From Aquila chrysaetos chrysaetos (Eukaryota; Chordata; Aves; Accipitriformes; Accipitridae): DNA of 64,000 nt. The notes beneath the pieces were generated by a model. It worked only from the letters and a program-made list of their open reading frames with translations. It made no database searches and was not told the DNA's origin. The stretch is taken from contig NC_044012.1 of assembly GCF_900496995.4 (NCBI RefSeq), positions 22,916,759-22,980,758 on the forward strand, read 5' to 3'. Shown here in pieces: positions 46,751-57,336 of this stretch; the first letter of the stretch is position 1; each line of letters begins with the position of its first letter. The translations under genes were made by a program, and so were the position numbers.

Positions 46751-46837
46751 CACTGAATGGTGTTAATTCCCTATCAAGGCATTTTCCCGGGGCAGCATCA
46801 GCAGCAACCACATCCAGGGCAATGCCCACATTTGAAC
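45806..46837 (-). CDS. PSKH1: PSKH1 main coding exon, with 87 bases of 5' UTR
   Basis: Coding is 46750 down to 45806 (315 codons). The donor after GGCGAG is GTGAGT. The exon's 5' border is set at 46837 by the acceptor TTATTTCCTAAG, so 46751-46837 is 5' UTR. The start at 46748-46750 gives MGCGTSK; an in-frame GTG directly before it is not needed. Most of the kinase domain lies in this one exon. Confidence 0.95.
46763..46831 (-). other. Upstream ORF in PSKH1 5' UTR (22 codons)
   Basis: An ATG at 46829-46831 opens a 22-residue Trp/Leu/Met-rich ORF (begins MWALPWMWLLLM) that stops at TAA, 12 bases before the PSKH1 ATG and in the same frame. Its start context is weak (C at -3, T at +4), so leaky scanning to the kinase start is expected. 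A regulatory role is inference. Confidence 0.6.
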
Positions 46838-49800
46838 CTTAGGAAATAATGAGAAGAAACAGAGAGACAGGAATCAGCATAGCAAAGTTTCAAACAGGAA
46901 AAAAATGCAAGTAGTTCACGTCTCAATGGAGCCATGCTACTACAAACTAAGAGTGTGGGATCTTCACTGTACTATACTACAGAGCATGCACAGTGTTTCG
47001 TTGCTTTCATCACAAGCTAGTGAAGATAGTGCCTATAAAAACACAGTCATGGTCAGAACAGATGTCTGTGGAAATCACACAGTATCTCTTTATTGAACAT
47101 AGTTTGTTTAATGCTCCCAGCTGAGCACTGAATCACAGAGTTGTAGAATGGCTCAGGTTGGAAGGAACCTCTGGAGGTCATCTCGTCCAGCCCCAATTGC
47201 TTAATAAAAATCAAATTAAGGAAAGAGACGAGCACTTTCCTTAATTTTGTTTAATCTGCTCAACTTTGTAAGGCAGCCGCCACTCCAAATCTTATAGTTT
47301 TGAAATTTCTCACTAGAAACTCCACAAAGTATCTCAGCAACTTGTTCACTTAACAAATCTTCCTAAGATTTTCTTTATATTGAAGTTGTACCGGTGTCTT
47401 AAACCTCTCACTACTTTGCTCCTGGGGATCAATTAAACTGCGCAGGAGGCAGGGAATACAGAGGCACACTGGTTTAAAGACGCATTTTACCGATTAACTC
47501 ACTGCATCCCCTGCAAAAAGGCAGGCCTTAACCAGAGCAGCTTCTAGCTGGCAATTCCCTCACCCTCCAAACCCTAAGAAATCAAGGTGGGCTTTGGCGT
47601 ATTTTAACATCCTCACTCAGCTTTGCTTTCTCTTGCATCTTCAGGTACCAAGTGGCACTTCTGGTTTTCCATATGGAGCTGGGTGTAGGCAGTGGAAGTG
47701 GTATTTCTACCAGCTTTTCCAGACTAGAGCAAAAGGAGGTCTTGTTCATCACACTGTACACCAGCAGAACCAAATCAGCGGCACTTCAGCAAGCCTTTAG
47801 GGGCTGATTAAAACAGCATGACTGGCTAGGAGATGGAGAAACTGCCTGTATGCGCTCTGGCAGTTAGCCAACAGTTTTAAATTTCTACTCTTTGGCTCGG
47901 AGCCCATCAATACAGTGCCTGAGCCTTCACAGGCAGCTACAGAAAAGCCGTTAGCCTTTAAATGTAATCATACGCCTTACCATCACCAAGCGTATCTTCA
48001 CTCATTCACCACCTCTCCAAGCAACCATTCAGCATGAACAGCAGAAAGGGAACCCCAGCTGGTCTTCCATCAGGAGAATTACGTGGAGAAACAAGACAGA
48101 TTTTAGAGGGACACCCAGAAGTAGTTTAGAGACTACATCCAATCTGGAAAGAAAACAAGGCTTTAGTTAAGACTCAATTTTAAATCAGACATCATCAAAG
48201 TAACTTCTCATGGAATACCTCCTGGCAGTAGCGCAAAGTTAAGCACACCAACCATGCACAAACATGACTATACTAAGGTGCAAGCAGTAGAAATAAAAAA
48301 ACAACTTCATAGAAACCTTAACTGACTTTCACCAAGGGCTATCTTGTAACTGGATGTTCATTCAGATTAAAGTACCGTGACAAAAAGCAAGTAAAATACT
48401 ATAGCTAGTCCTGAATAATGCCTCTCATGGAGAGTTTTTCCCAGCATTATTCTAGCTTAACACATATTAAGTTCACAGAGAAATGGCATGAGAGCACCTG
48501 CAAACAGAGTAATTCCACACATAGAGAAGCACTTGTGCAAAATGTCCCACCCGTAAACAAAACCAATGAGAAGGATCAAACAGTTGAAAACATCGTATAT
48601 AAATCCACTATTAACTGAGATCAGGCACAAACCACGAGTATGTCAGCGGCTCTTCCCCATACGTGTAAGGGTCTCAGTGAAGCCTATAGAACCCCAGAGC
48701 TGCATGCCACAGCCAGTAACAAAATGCTTAGCCCCACGTCAGAGCAGGTGGTAACGCTCCTGCGTAATACTCCCCGAGAGTCTGGGAGAAGGAACTAACA
48801 TGTTAGAGAAATGAGGCATTACAAGGCCCCTCTGAGCAGGAAATCACACACTCTGCGGGTGCCAAACTATTTGAGAGAGGACAGCACACCTGAGCTGGGA
48901 TTATAAGTAACGAGGAGGAACATGGGGTTTATGCTTCAGTATCTACCCGCTTCTCTCCTTGGACAACCCACATGTTACATCCCACAGCTCAGCAGGGCAA
49001 CACCTCAGCTCTTGCTGATTCACAAGCTCCTCCATCTCTCCAAAAATAATCAGGGCCTGAATGGTTTAATACCTGAGGGTTTCCCTGTGGATAAGGGGTG
49101 TCAGCCACCCAAATAACCCACCTGAGGTCTAGGAGGCCTTCCACCACCAATTAAATATCTCATGACTTGAACCTATTTAATTTCATTTTTCTATGAGATG
49201 CCAGTAAGGAAATTTGAAGATACCAGCTGTTAACTGCATTAAGAAATGCTCACACACAGCAACCTTCAAATCATACCTATGCCAACACAGCATGTCTGAA
49301 AGCACCTTACCTTTAGTTTTACTAATAACTCTCAAACGTGCCTCTTACTGCCTGACACAAATCTGGTATTACCAGTCACCCGGCTGGCAGTGTAAGCCTT
49401 TAGTGGGTTTCTGAGGGGAAACCCCGGGGCTGGGCTGCTGCAGCACTGCAGGCAGCTGTGCCGGAGCTGGTGGCAGGCCAGAATCGGTCGAACCAACCGG
49501 CATTTCCAAAACTCGGGTCGTTTTTCATCACTCAGCCCCAACTAGGCCGTTTTTCCCCCATCCTTTCCGGGGAAGGGACCCAGAGCCGGGCCGGGCCGGT
49601 GCCGGTAGCTGGTCCCACGGCAGGCTCGGCTCCAGGCCTGGGAAGCACCGCGCCCGTCCCGGTGAGGGGACGCTCCGGGAGGCGGTCAGGGCTCCCTCCC
49701 CGGCCCGCCCGTACCCGCGGCCCAGCGCCCCGGGCAGGGGCAGGGCTGAGGGGCCGGGGCCCGCCGCGCCCGCGCCTCCCGGGCCGCACCGCTGCCGCGC

Positions 49801-49931
49801 CGCGGCGCCGAGCCGCCAGCGCCCCGGCAGGGAGGAGAAGGGAGGGGCGGCCGGAGCCAGAGCGGCCGGGCCGGGCGAAGCTTGGCGAAGCGGAGCGGGC
49901 GGCCCCGGGCAGCGGCCGCTCCCACACTCAC
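46838..49931 (-). other. PSKH1: PSKH1 intron 1
   Basis: Lies between the non-coding first exon (donor GTGAGT at 49931-49926 on -) and the main coding exon. One CR1 fragment near 47130. The rest is unremarkable AT-rich sequence changing into the CpG island right of ~49550. Confidence 0.75.
47128..47210 (-). mobile_element. CR1 LINE 3'-end fragment (antisense to +)
   Basis: AATCACAGAGTTGTAGAATG followed by GCTCAGGTTGGAAGGAACCT and a GGTCATCTCGTCCAGCCCC-like stretch is the reverse complement of the CR1 3' end. About 80 bp remain. Confidence 0.8.
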
Positions 49932-50110
49932 CTCGGCCCGCTCCGGCCCGCAGTTCGGCGCCGCCTCCTGACGTCATCCCCCAGCGCCGGGGACGCCCGA
50001 GGGGGCGGGGACACGGCGCCCGGCGATTGGCGGAGGAGGCGGCGGCGGGCGGGGCCCCGGCGGGGAGGGAGCGCTGCTCCGGCGTCCCGCGCTCTACCGC
50101 CCCCTGCCGG
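49550..50110 (-). promoter_or_regulatory. PSKH1: CpG-island promoter and non-coding exon 1 of PSKH1
   Basis: Very GC- and CpG-rich. On the - strand, in order: CCAAT (ATTGG on + at 50026-50030), GC box (50001-50010), CRE TGACGTCA (49969-49976), then GGAGGCGGCGCC...GCCGAG ending at a GTGAGTG donor, which sets the 3' border of exon 1 at 49932. No TATA box is seen, as in housekeeping promoters. The transcription start is not fixed by sequence alone. Long ORFs here on both strands are GC-composition artefacts. Confidence 0.75.
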
Positions 50111-50126
50111 GGCCGCCGGGAACACA

Positions 50127-50445
50127 CCCCCCCCCCCCCCCCGCCTCCGGACCCCCCTCAGTCCCACGGGGCCCGGGACCCCCCTCAGCTCTATGGGCCC
50201 CAGCAGCCCCACAGGCGCCGGGACCCTCTGCGGCCCCACAGGGCCCTGGGACCCCCTCAGCCCCACGGACTCCAGGACCCCCCCTCATCCCACAGGGCCC
50301 CGGGACCCCTCTCAGCCCCACGGGTCCCAAGGACCAGCCCCCTCAGCCCCATGAGCTGCAGCACCCCGCTTGGCCCCACAAGGCCTGGGACCCCCCTCTT
50401 AGCCCCGTGGGTCCCAGGCCCCCCTCAGCCCCACGGGCGAAGCAG
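50127..50445. repeat. C-rich minisatellite beside PSKH1 promoter
   Basis: A C16 run (50127-50142) leads into imperfect units of roughly 27-36 bases built from GGGACCCCCCTCAGCCCCAC and variants, with around ten copies. G-rich on the - strand. Confidence 0.8.
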
Positions 50446-51379
50446 GAGGCCCCCTGGACAGGCATGGTGTTCCTGCTCCCCACACTCCTGCCTCTGAGGG
50501 GCGGCCATGGTGACCCGCTGCCCGAGGAAGGATGGCTCCTCACCTCCTTCTGGGAGCCAAACCCAGCCCAAAGGGATCCCCAGCAGCGCCTGGGAGAGCT
50601 GCTCCCACCGAGGGCTCCCCGCTGGGCTGCGGAGCTCTGGAAAAACACTCCCTTTGCAAGAAAACCGCCCGGAAGCGTCGGTCCCTTTTCCTTGGCAGGG
50701 AAAACCAGGTCCCCGTGGGCTATCCCTTGTGCACAACAGAATAACGAGGCACATTCCTTCCTCGTTCTCTTGCCCAGCTACTAAGTGCCACAAAACCCGC
50801 AAAGCTTGCTTGGTAACTGCTGGTGGACTTTCTTCCTCATACCCTTTCCCCTTCCTTAAACCAAACACTCCATGTTTCAGCCCAGGATGACCTGAAAGTA
50901 GCGGGGCGAGGGATGACACCTTCTTGCAGAGATGCTGACGGCACTTCTTGCTCCAGGGAAGGTACCGTCGGGCTTGTTTTCCAGGCTGGCTGTTGCGTCA
51001 TTCCCGACACAGTTTGGGTGGAGAAGGGCTATTTTCACACTCCTGCCATGCTTTTAAAAATAGCTGGTTTTATTTTAACGCTCCTGGGCTCTAGGTGTTT
51101 AAAATGCTTAGTAAGTCATACCGTAATAAAAGTTACACCTGCTGATGCACGCTATTGACATCAGCTTCTTTCCCATGTCATTCCAGAGAAGGTACGGAAA
51201 TGCGTCACAGGTCTGAGAAGGGGCTGCTTGGGCTGTGCTCGGCGGATCTGGTGAGTTGTACAGTTTCCTGCAAGGGAAATTAGCTAACAAGGGAAACACA
51301 GTAATGGTGCTGCTGGTACTTTTTCAGCTCTATAACCTCCCAATTTTCTTTCTGGAGATGTTTCCACAGCCACATGTCC

Positions 51380-51920
51380 CCCACACTGTCCCTGGGAGGT
51401 GGCTTAGCCTGTGCCCGATGTAAAACCTTGCACCTGTCCCTATTAAAGCTGATACCCTTATTTTAGGCTGTTTCTCAAGGTCATCCCAGCTTGGTGCCAC
51501 CAGCAAATTAAAAAGCGTGTGCCTCTCCTTGTCAGCCTGGCTGCTACAGATGGGCATACAGCACCAGGCTGCCTCACCTTGGCCACAGCTGCTCGGACAG
51601 GGATAACTGCTCTGCAAGGATGGCTTTCCCTCAGGGTTTTGCATCTTCTGTTAGTCACTTCCTCACAGCTTTGTTTCCCAGACTGTTCATGAGAACATCA
51701 AATGAGGCAGTTACAGGTCCATCACCACCGCTAATTGTCAGGACAAAACTGTCAAAGAGCCAACACGAATCAAACTCTTGGGCCAGAACCATGGACTTCT
51801 GAGAACTTCAATCAGAGCGGCTTTTGCTTGTATTATTTATGCCATGGTAGTTCTCCAAGACCCACTGGAGCCAAGAGAACGTCACATCAGACATCCGTGT
51901 GAAGCCAACATACCCACCCT
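51380..51920 (-). mobile_element. Old CR1/L3-like LINE remnant (antisense)
   Basis: Read on +, 'CCTTGCACCTGTCCCTATTAAAGCTGAT' (51427 on) and 'CCCAGCTTGGTGCCACCAGC' with later degenerate stretches follow the order of complemented CR1/L3 ORF2. Highly diverged; limits approximate. Confidence 0.45.
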
Positions 51921-54734
51921 GCAGACTACCCAGGGACGACGCCAGAAGGACCCACAGCTCACTGCAGAAGGTCTGGGGGAAGTGTGAAACCTGTGATGGA
52001 GCTTGAGAGCAGGCAGGGATCTTGGGGAACTGTCCTCTCATCTACATGATCCACTGCCTGCCGGTTTGGGCACCCATTTTGAGTTTGGGGCCAGTGTCAG
52101 TTGCGCTCTGAACCTTGTTACTCAATCTAGAGGCATTTCTGCAGCTACAGCAAGAAGTTTTATGACCAGGGTAAGCATCTTGCCACAGAGGGCACTGGCT
52201 GCGGGCTGCAAAGCCCCAACCACTGCGGAGGCTCTGCAGCCTCTTGCCCCGCTGTCCATGGGCTGTCATCTTCTTGTTTCTTGATTGACTTTCACCTGGT
52301 TCTGCCTCCTCCCTTCCAAGATGTTGCTCTCCCAAGAAAGGAGCCTCACCCTGCTCCTCCTTGCTTGCCCCTTCAGAAATCCCCTGCCACCTCTTACCCC
52401 CCCAAGACCCACAGCCTGCCTCCGGCACTGTGGGAGGGATTCAGCCCATCGAGGCAGGGATCTCTATGAAGAAGCAGCAGCAGAGGTGATCCCGCAGCCT
52501 GGCTGCTCCCTCCTGGGAACCACCATCCCTCTGCAAGGATGCATTCCCCTTAGGGTTTTGCATCTTTTGTCAGCAGCTTTCTCACAACTTCTCCTGTGGA
52601 AGCTGCTAAAGGCAAGCTGGGACCACGGGGGTGATGCCAGGTACCCAGAGAGGTGGAGAATCCTCCCTCCTTGGAGACTCACAGCTCCCCCGGAGACAGC
52701 CTTGAGCAGCCTGCTCCAGCGCCAGGGTAAACCCTGCTTGGAGCAGGAGCTCAGACAATAGACCTCTGGAGCTCCCTTTGCATCCAACCCCCACCTGCAG
52801 TGCTGCTGTCTGAATCCAGAGTCTCACGGGGGTGCAGAGTGATGGAAATGGCCAGTGCCACCTCCAGCATCCCCCGGCACCCCCAAGCTGCCTGGGACAT
52901 CGCTGCACGTCCAGGGCACAGGGCAATTCTGGGAGCCCGGGGCTCCCTGCTGTGCCAGGCCATAGGAAGCCAGAAGAGGAGAATGGGGTCCCTCATCTGC
53001 CATTGAATGGACATGCAGTGAAGCGGGAAACCTGGATTTCCTCCGAGCCGCATCCCAGCCCCACGCGGCAGTGAGCCCGTGCCTCAGCGGCCACGCCAGG
53101 CCAGAGCTCAAGGTTGTCCCAGCAAGGCTGAGCAGAGGTCGGAGAGGGAGGATGTTCAATTAAATCTGCTTAAAAAAGAAATCCAACTTTCCATATGCCT
53201 CTATGGAGAAAAAAAAAGCCCCAAAGCTGAGCGCAGGCTGGGGGCTGAGCACGGCCCCAGCGGCAGAGGTGACTCCGGCTCAGCCGTTCCCGCTGCATCC
53301 GATCTGCAGGGATTGAGGTTGCCTTTTGGCATTTCTTTATGGAAAGTTGGACATTTGGCTCGGCAGAAATCCCCGCGCGAGCTCGGATGGCGGCCAGCCC
53401 TGCGACATAGTGTCCTCCAGGGTACGCACGGCTCTCAACGCTCCCTCTCGCCCTGGCGCGCTGGGGTGCTGGTGATGCTGGAGACAGCTCTGCCCGGCAA
53501 GGCTGGCGCCTGGGTGTGCTCCTGCATGGGGACAACAGACCGGGATGGTGGCACTGGGGAACGTTGGAGGGCAAGGAGCCATCCCACCTTCGCTGGTGGC
53601 CCCGGAACAGCTTCAGCCCATCCTGTTGGAGAAACCTAAGTGTGTCCTTGCAGAAGAGGAGTTGTTCCCTGACCAGCACCTTTGCCAGGAGGAATTTCCC
53701 TGGGCAAAGGAACGAAGGATTCAACCATTGCATGGCAGAGGTGGCGGGCGGCATGGCCGGGAAGTTGGCCCTCGTGTTGCCATGCCACGTGTGCCGTCCC
53801 ACTCACACAGCTGCCCAGAATAGTGTCACCATCTGGTTTCAGCTGCCCGGGGACACGGGGGCCTCCCCGGCCCCTTCTGTGATTACAAAATGTGAATTCA
53901 AACATCAACTCAACCTAACTCGGCCTTCCTTTATCCTCCCCTTTTTTTTTAATAATTCAGGTTTGTCTCTTAGAAAAGAGAGAGGGAGATAATGTCTGCA
54001 GAGCATTTAATCTTCTGCCCAAAGAATAGCAGAGAGCAAATTAGGATCTACTCCAATTAATTTGCCTTGATGGGCAAAATCTGGAGAGCAGCCATATCTG
54101 GGAATTAAGAACAAAAGCGGGGAGTGTAAAGTAGGTCGCTGGAGTTTCATAACCACAGTGATGGGTTTTCACAGCACGCTGGGTGCTCAGAGGCGCCCGT
54201 GCCGGGGGCCACAAGTCCCAGTCCCCCCCGTCCAGCAACTGCGGGTTTCAGCCTGGGCAGTTGCTTTAAGATGCTGGCCAGAGTGCAGGGAACCAACTGT
54301 TTAGTTTTGGGGGCAGAAACGAGGACGTTGTCCCTTCCCACGGCAGGACACAGCCACAGGGCTGTCCCAAACCCTTGAACCCAATGGGAGGACGGACAGT
54401 GGCTGCTTGTCCCAGTTTCGGAGCACCCGGCAAGCTTTCCAGGGGGTCAGCATGCCCATCCTTGCTGTCACACTGCCACTCTCGGCCTTGAGGATGCTTC
54501 CTTGAAGGAGGACTAGGGGTGACATGGTGACAGCAGGTTTAGGGCAGTGCTCTGCTATGGACCATCACACTGTGGTGTGTCACCAGCCCCCGATGACCCA
54601 GAGGCCCATCCTAGCCCAGCATCCCCAAATCCCAGCCCCAGCTCCCTGGAGCCATCAGTGCCTGCAGGCTGTGCGGTGACATACTCTGGTGTCACGTATG
54701 GGGACGCCTTCCAGCTGTAGGACACGCGTGGTAG

Positions 54735-54845
54735 CATAGCCAAGGGTGTGGGCCATGCGTGGTGATGTGCTGGTGTGCAGGACGTGGTGACATAACCAAG
54801 GGTGTGGGACACATCTGGTGACATCTTCCAGGGCATGAGATGTGT
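54735..54845. repeat. Degenerate 56-bp tandem repeat
   Basis: CATAGCCAAGGGTGTGGG (54735) recurs as CATAACCAAGGGTGTGGG (54791), each followed by a GGTGATGT/GGTGACAT block. GTGACA/GGTGT motifs extend left to ~54676. Confidence 0.6.
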
Positions 54846-56893
54846 GCGGCGCATCTTTCTGCGTGCAGGATCAAACACCCAACACATTTGGTGGCTGTTT
54901 GTAGATCTTCCTAAACACCCACAAGCTCCCGGCTGGATCGAAGTGGTGCGGTTTGGTGTATGCCAGTGTCACCACCGCAGTGACGGTCTGGCAGAGCACC
55001 GCTTCAGTGGCCCTCCAGCTTCCCAGCCACCTCCCACCACCCCACTGCAGGACGATGGGGAGAAGCCGGCGGCAGTGAGCCCACCACTCCTGGTCCCGCG
55101 GAGGTGCCGGCTGGGTGACAGGCGCTGCGCGGTGCATTGCCGGCGCCCGTCCGGCGTTTATCCTCTTAGCCACCCTGCAGGGATCCGGCACTAATTCACC
55201 CTTAAACACAGGATTGTCAGGAACTGGAAAGGAAAGAATTGACAGATTATCCCTCCGGCGCCAGCGTTAAACACGGGGAGTGGCAGCTGCCGGCCGAGGA
55301 GAGCCAGGACGGCATTTTGCCCCGTGTCCCGTGGGGCCCCGGGCCCTGGGGTCGGTGCTGTATCCCGGCAAAGGCTGCTGGCAGCCCGTCCCCGCTCCTC
55401 CCCATGTGACATTTTGTGTCCCCCCACAAGCCAGCTCCAGGTTGGTTAATAAAATAAATAGCATGAAATAAATATGGGGTTCCTCCATAAAGCTAAGGGA
55501 TCGGCAGTGACTTCTTAGCCCCCTGGGATGCACCACGGCACAACAATCCAGGTGGCATTTCCTGGCCCTGGATCCTGGCAGGGTACTGGGGCAGCTGGGG
55601 TGATATCCCAGAATTCAGGGATCACACATTTAAGTGACTGGACCTCGCAGGAAGAGGTATTGCAATGAAACAAGCAATAATTTTCCCTGGCTCAATGAGG
55701 ACGGTGATAATTGAGCTTCTCGCTCACACACTAAAGGCTTTCAGACACAGGCCAGCATGCACAGGCTTCCCCGGACCAAAACCATGACCGTGCCCCATGA
55801 CTGGCCACAGGAATGTTTTTGGGACAGCCTTGAAGTCACCCTGGGAATCAAAGAAACTGCAGCAACTCGCTACTCACAGCATGTAGCTGCTTTTCTCATT
55901 GCTCCTGCTTGCCACTGAGCCTCACATAGTCCATGGCGTGGTGGCACTCGTGTCGGCCGGAGGATTTTGACGGTCAGAGTGCTGTTGCCTTTACCGAGCG
56001 GGATGGTTTCCCATGTGCTGGCCAGATCTACCTGCTGGGCCAGCCAGGAGCCATTGATCTGTGCAATTGATGGGGTGGCCCATTTGCAATTTTAATGTCC
56101 CTTTTGGTGATGGGTGGGGGGAGATGGCTGTTCCCTGGAGAGCAGGGATGTCGCTTTGCCAACCCAGATCTAGGGGAACTAGTTTGCCATGATGGGGTTT
56201 AGTATGCTAGGAAAAAAAAATCTGAAGTTTGCAGCATAACAGCAACAGCGATGGGAATAACAGCGTCTTCCACTGATAGACACAAGTTTAACCAAGTTAA
56301 ACTCCAGCACATCATCTTGGCTTAACTTCAACAAGTCCCACTTGGACCTGGATGAGAGCTTCAGTTCCCTGGTTTTCTTCACGTACATCATCTCGGCTAA
56401 AAAAACCCTCCTCTCCTCCCTGCAAACCCCAATTTCCTTGATGACCGTTAATAGGACCAAATATAGCAGGACCAAAATAAAAGGGATGGAAAATGGGATT
56501 TCTTTCATCAAATTGTCTGATGCCACTGGAGTTGCCTATCAGAGGACAAGCTATGGGTGTTTTCCTAAGATGCCCCTTAAAATAAAGAAACCATTTGACC
56601 CATCACTAAAGGGAATATCCTTTATGCCTAGCCCTGAAAAGCAGCTGTCGGGGAACAGCAGGGCGGTGGGAATCCCCAGTACAGCCCTCCCCGGGCCATC
56701 GTGGTCCCGTGGGCTGCCCGCTGTGGCTGCGGGTGATGCACCGGGGGGACAGAACCACAGATCCCCCCGGGGACCCTCCCTGGGGGCTGGTGCAGGGACC
56801 GTCTCCTCTCCAATCCCCAGAGCAAACCCAGAGTTTAGGAAGGGCATGAGGGGCATCCCATGGCAGAGAGATGAGAGAAATGTAAAAGTGTCT

Positions 56894-56899
56894 TTTAAT
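56894..56899 (-). terminator. NRN1L: Candidate NRN1L poly(A) signal ATTAAA
   Basis: TTTAAT on + reads ATTAAA on -, about 165 bases after the stop. It is the common variant hexamer; no AATAAA is nearer. Confidence 0.5.
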
Positions 56900-57062
56900 A
56901 TAAATATAAATCCATCTGCACGGCTGCAGGAGAGGACCGTGCCCCCCGAGGGATGCCCGGGGATGGGGAGGTGGGCTCGGCGGAGACTGCAGGCGCCTGT
57001 GCCCCGCCAGTGCTGGGGGATCGACCCAGGGCATTGGCCGGACGCCCCATGGGCAGGCAGGG

Positions 57063-57336
57063 CTAGAGCCGGGGCATCAGCAGCGGCAGGGCCAGCAGGG
57101 CCAGGAGATGGGGGTGCGGGGGGGTGGCCGAGTCCCGCAGCGTGGCCTGGTTGGTCTCGGCAGCCGGCGAGGCACGGGCACTGGCCAGGCGTCCCCGGGT
57201 GCTGCACAGCTCCTGCAGGTTCCCCTGGAACTGGATCTTGCGGGACTCCTGGCGCAGCGATTCCCAGATGGCAGCCGCTTCCTCGGGGCAGCTTGACAGC
57301 ACCTCGGTGGCACAGGCGTGGAAGTCGTCCCAGGAC
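57063..57336 (-). CDS. NRN1L: NRN1L terminal coding exon
   Basis: Acceptor ATCTCCCCAG (minus) just right of 57336. The exon completes the Lys73 codon, then reads SWDDFHAC..., and ends at TAG 57063-57065. It contains the last three core cysteines and the GPI-signal tail. Confidence 0.93.

Larger units (their letters stand above)
50446..56870. other. Intergenic region PSKH1-NRN1L
   Basis: No supported gene. It holds an old CR1/L3-like remnant (~51380-51920), a diverged repeat pair at ~51609 and ~52531, and a small minisatellite near 54735. An open frame at 56179-56526 (-) is discussed as rejected. Other open frames are GC-driven. Confidence 0.6.

Noticed and set aside
49458-50354. 298-codon open frame (+) and overlapping long frames on - at the PSKH1 promoter
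   Set aside because: Ala/Pro/Arg/Gly-rich in all frames at once, with no domain; typical of CpG-island composition and the adjoining C-rich minisatellite.
56179-56526. 115-codon open frame (-) with a hydrophobic start (FSIPFILVLLYLVLL)
   Set aside because: No recognised domain, no CpG promoter, and it lies downstream of the NRN1L candidate poly(A) site. Considered as a retroelement scrap but no motif supports it.
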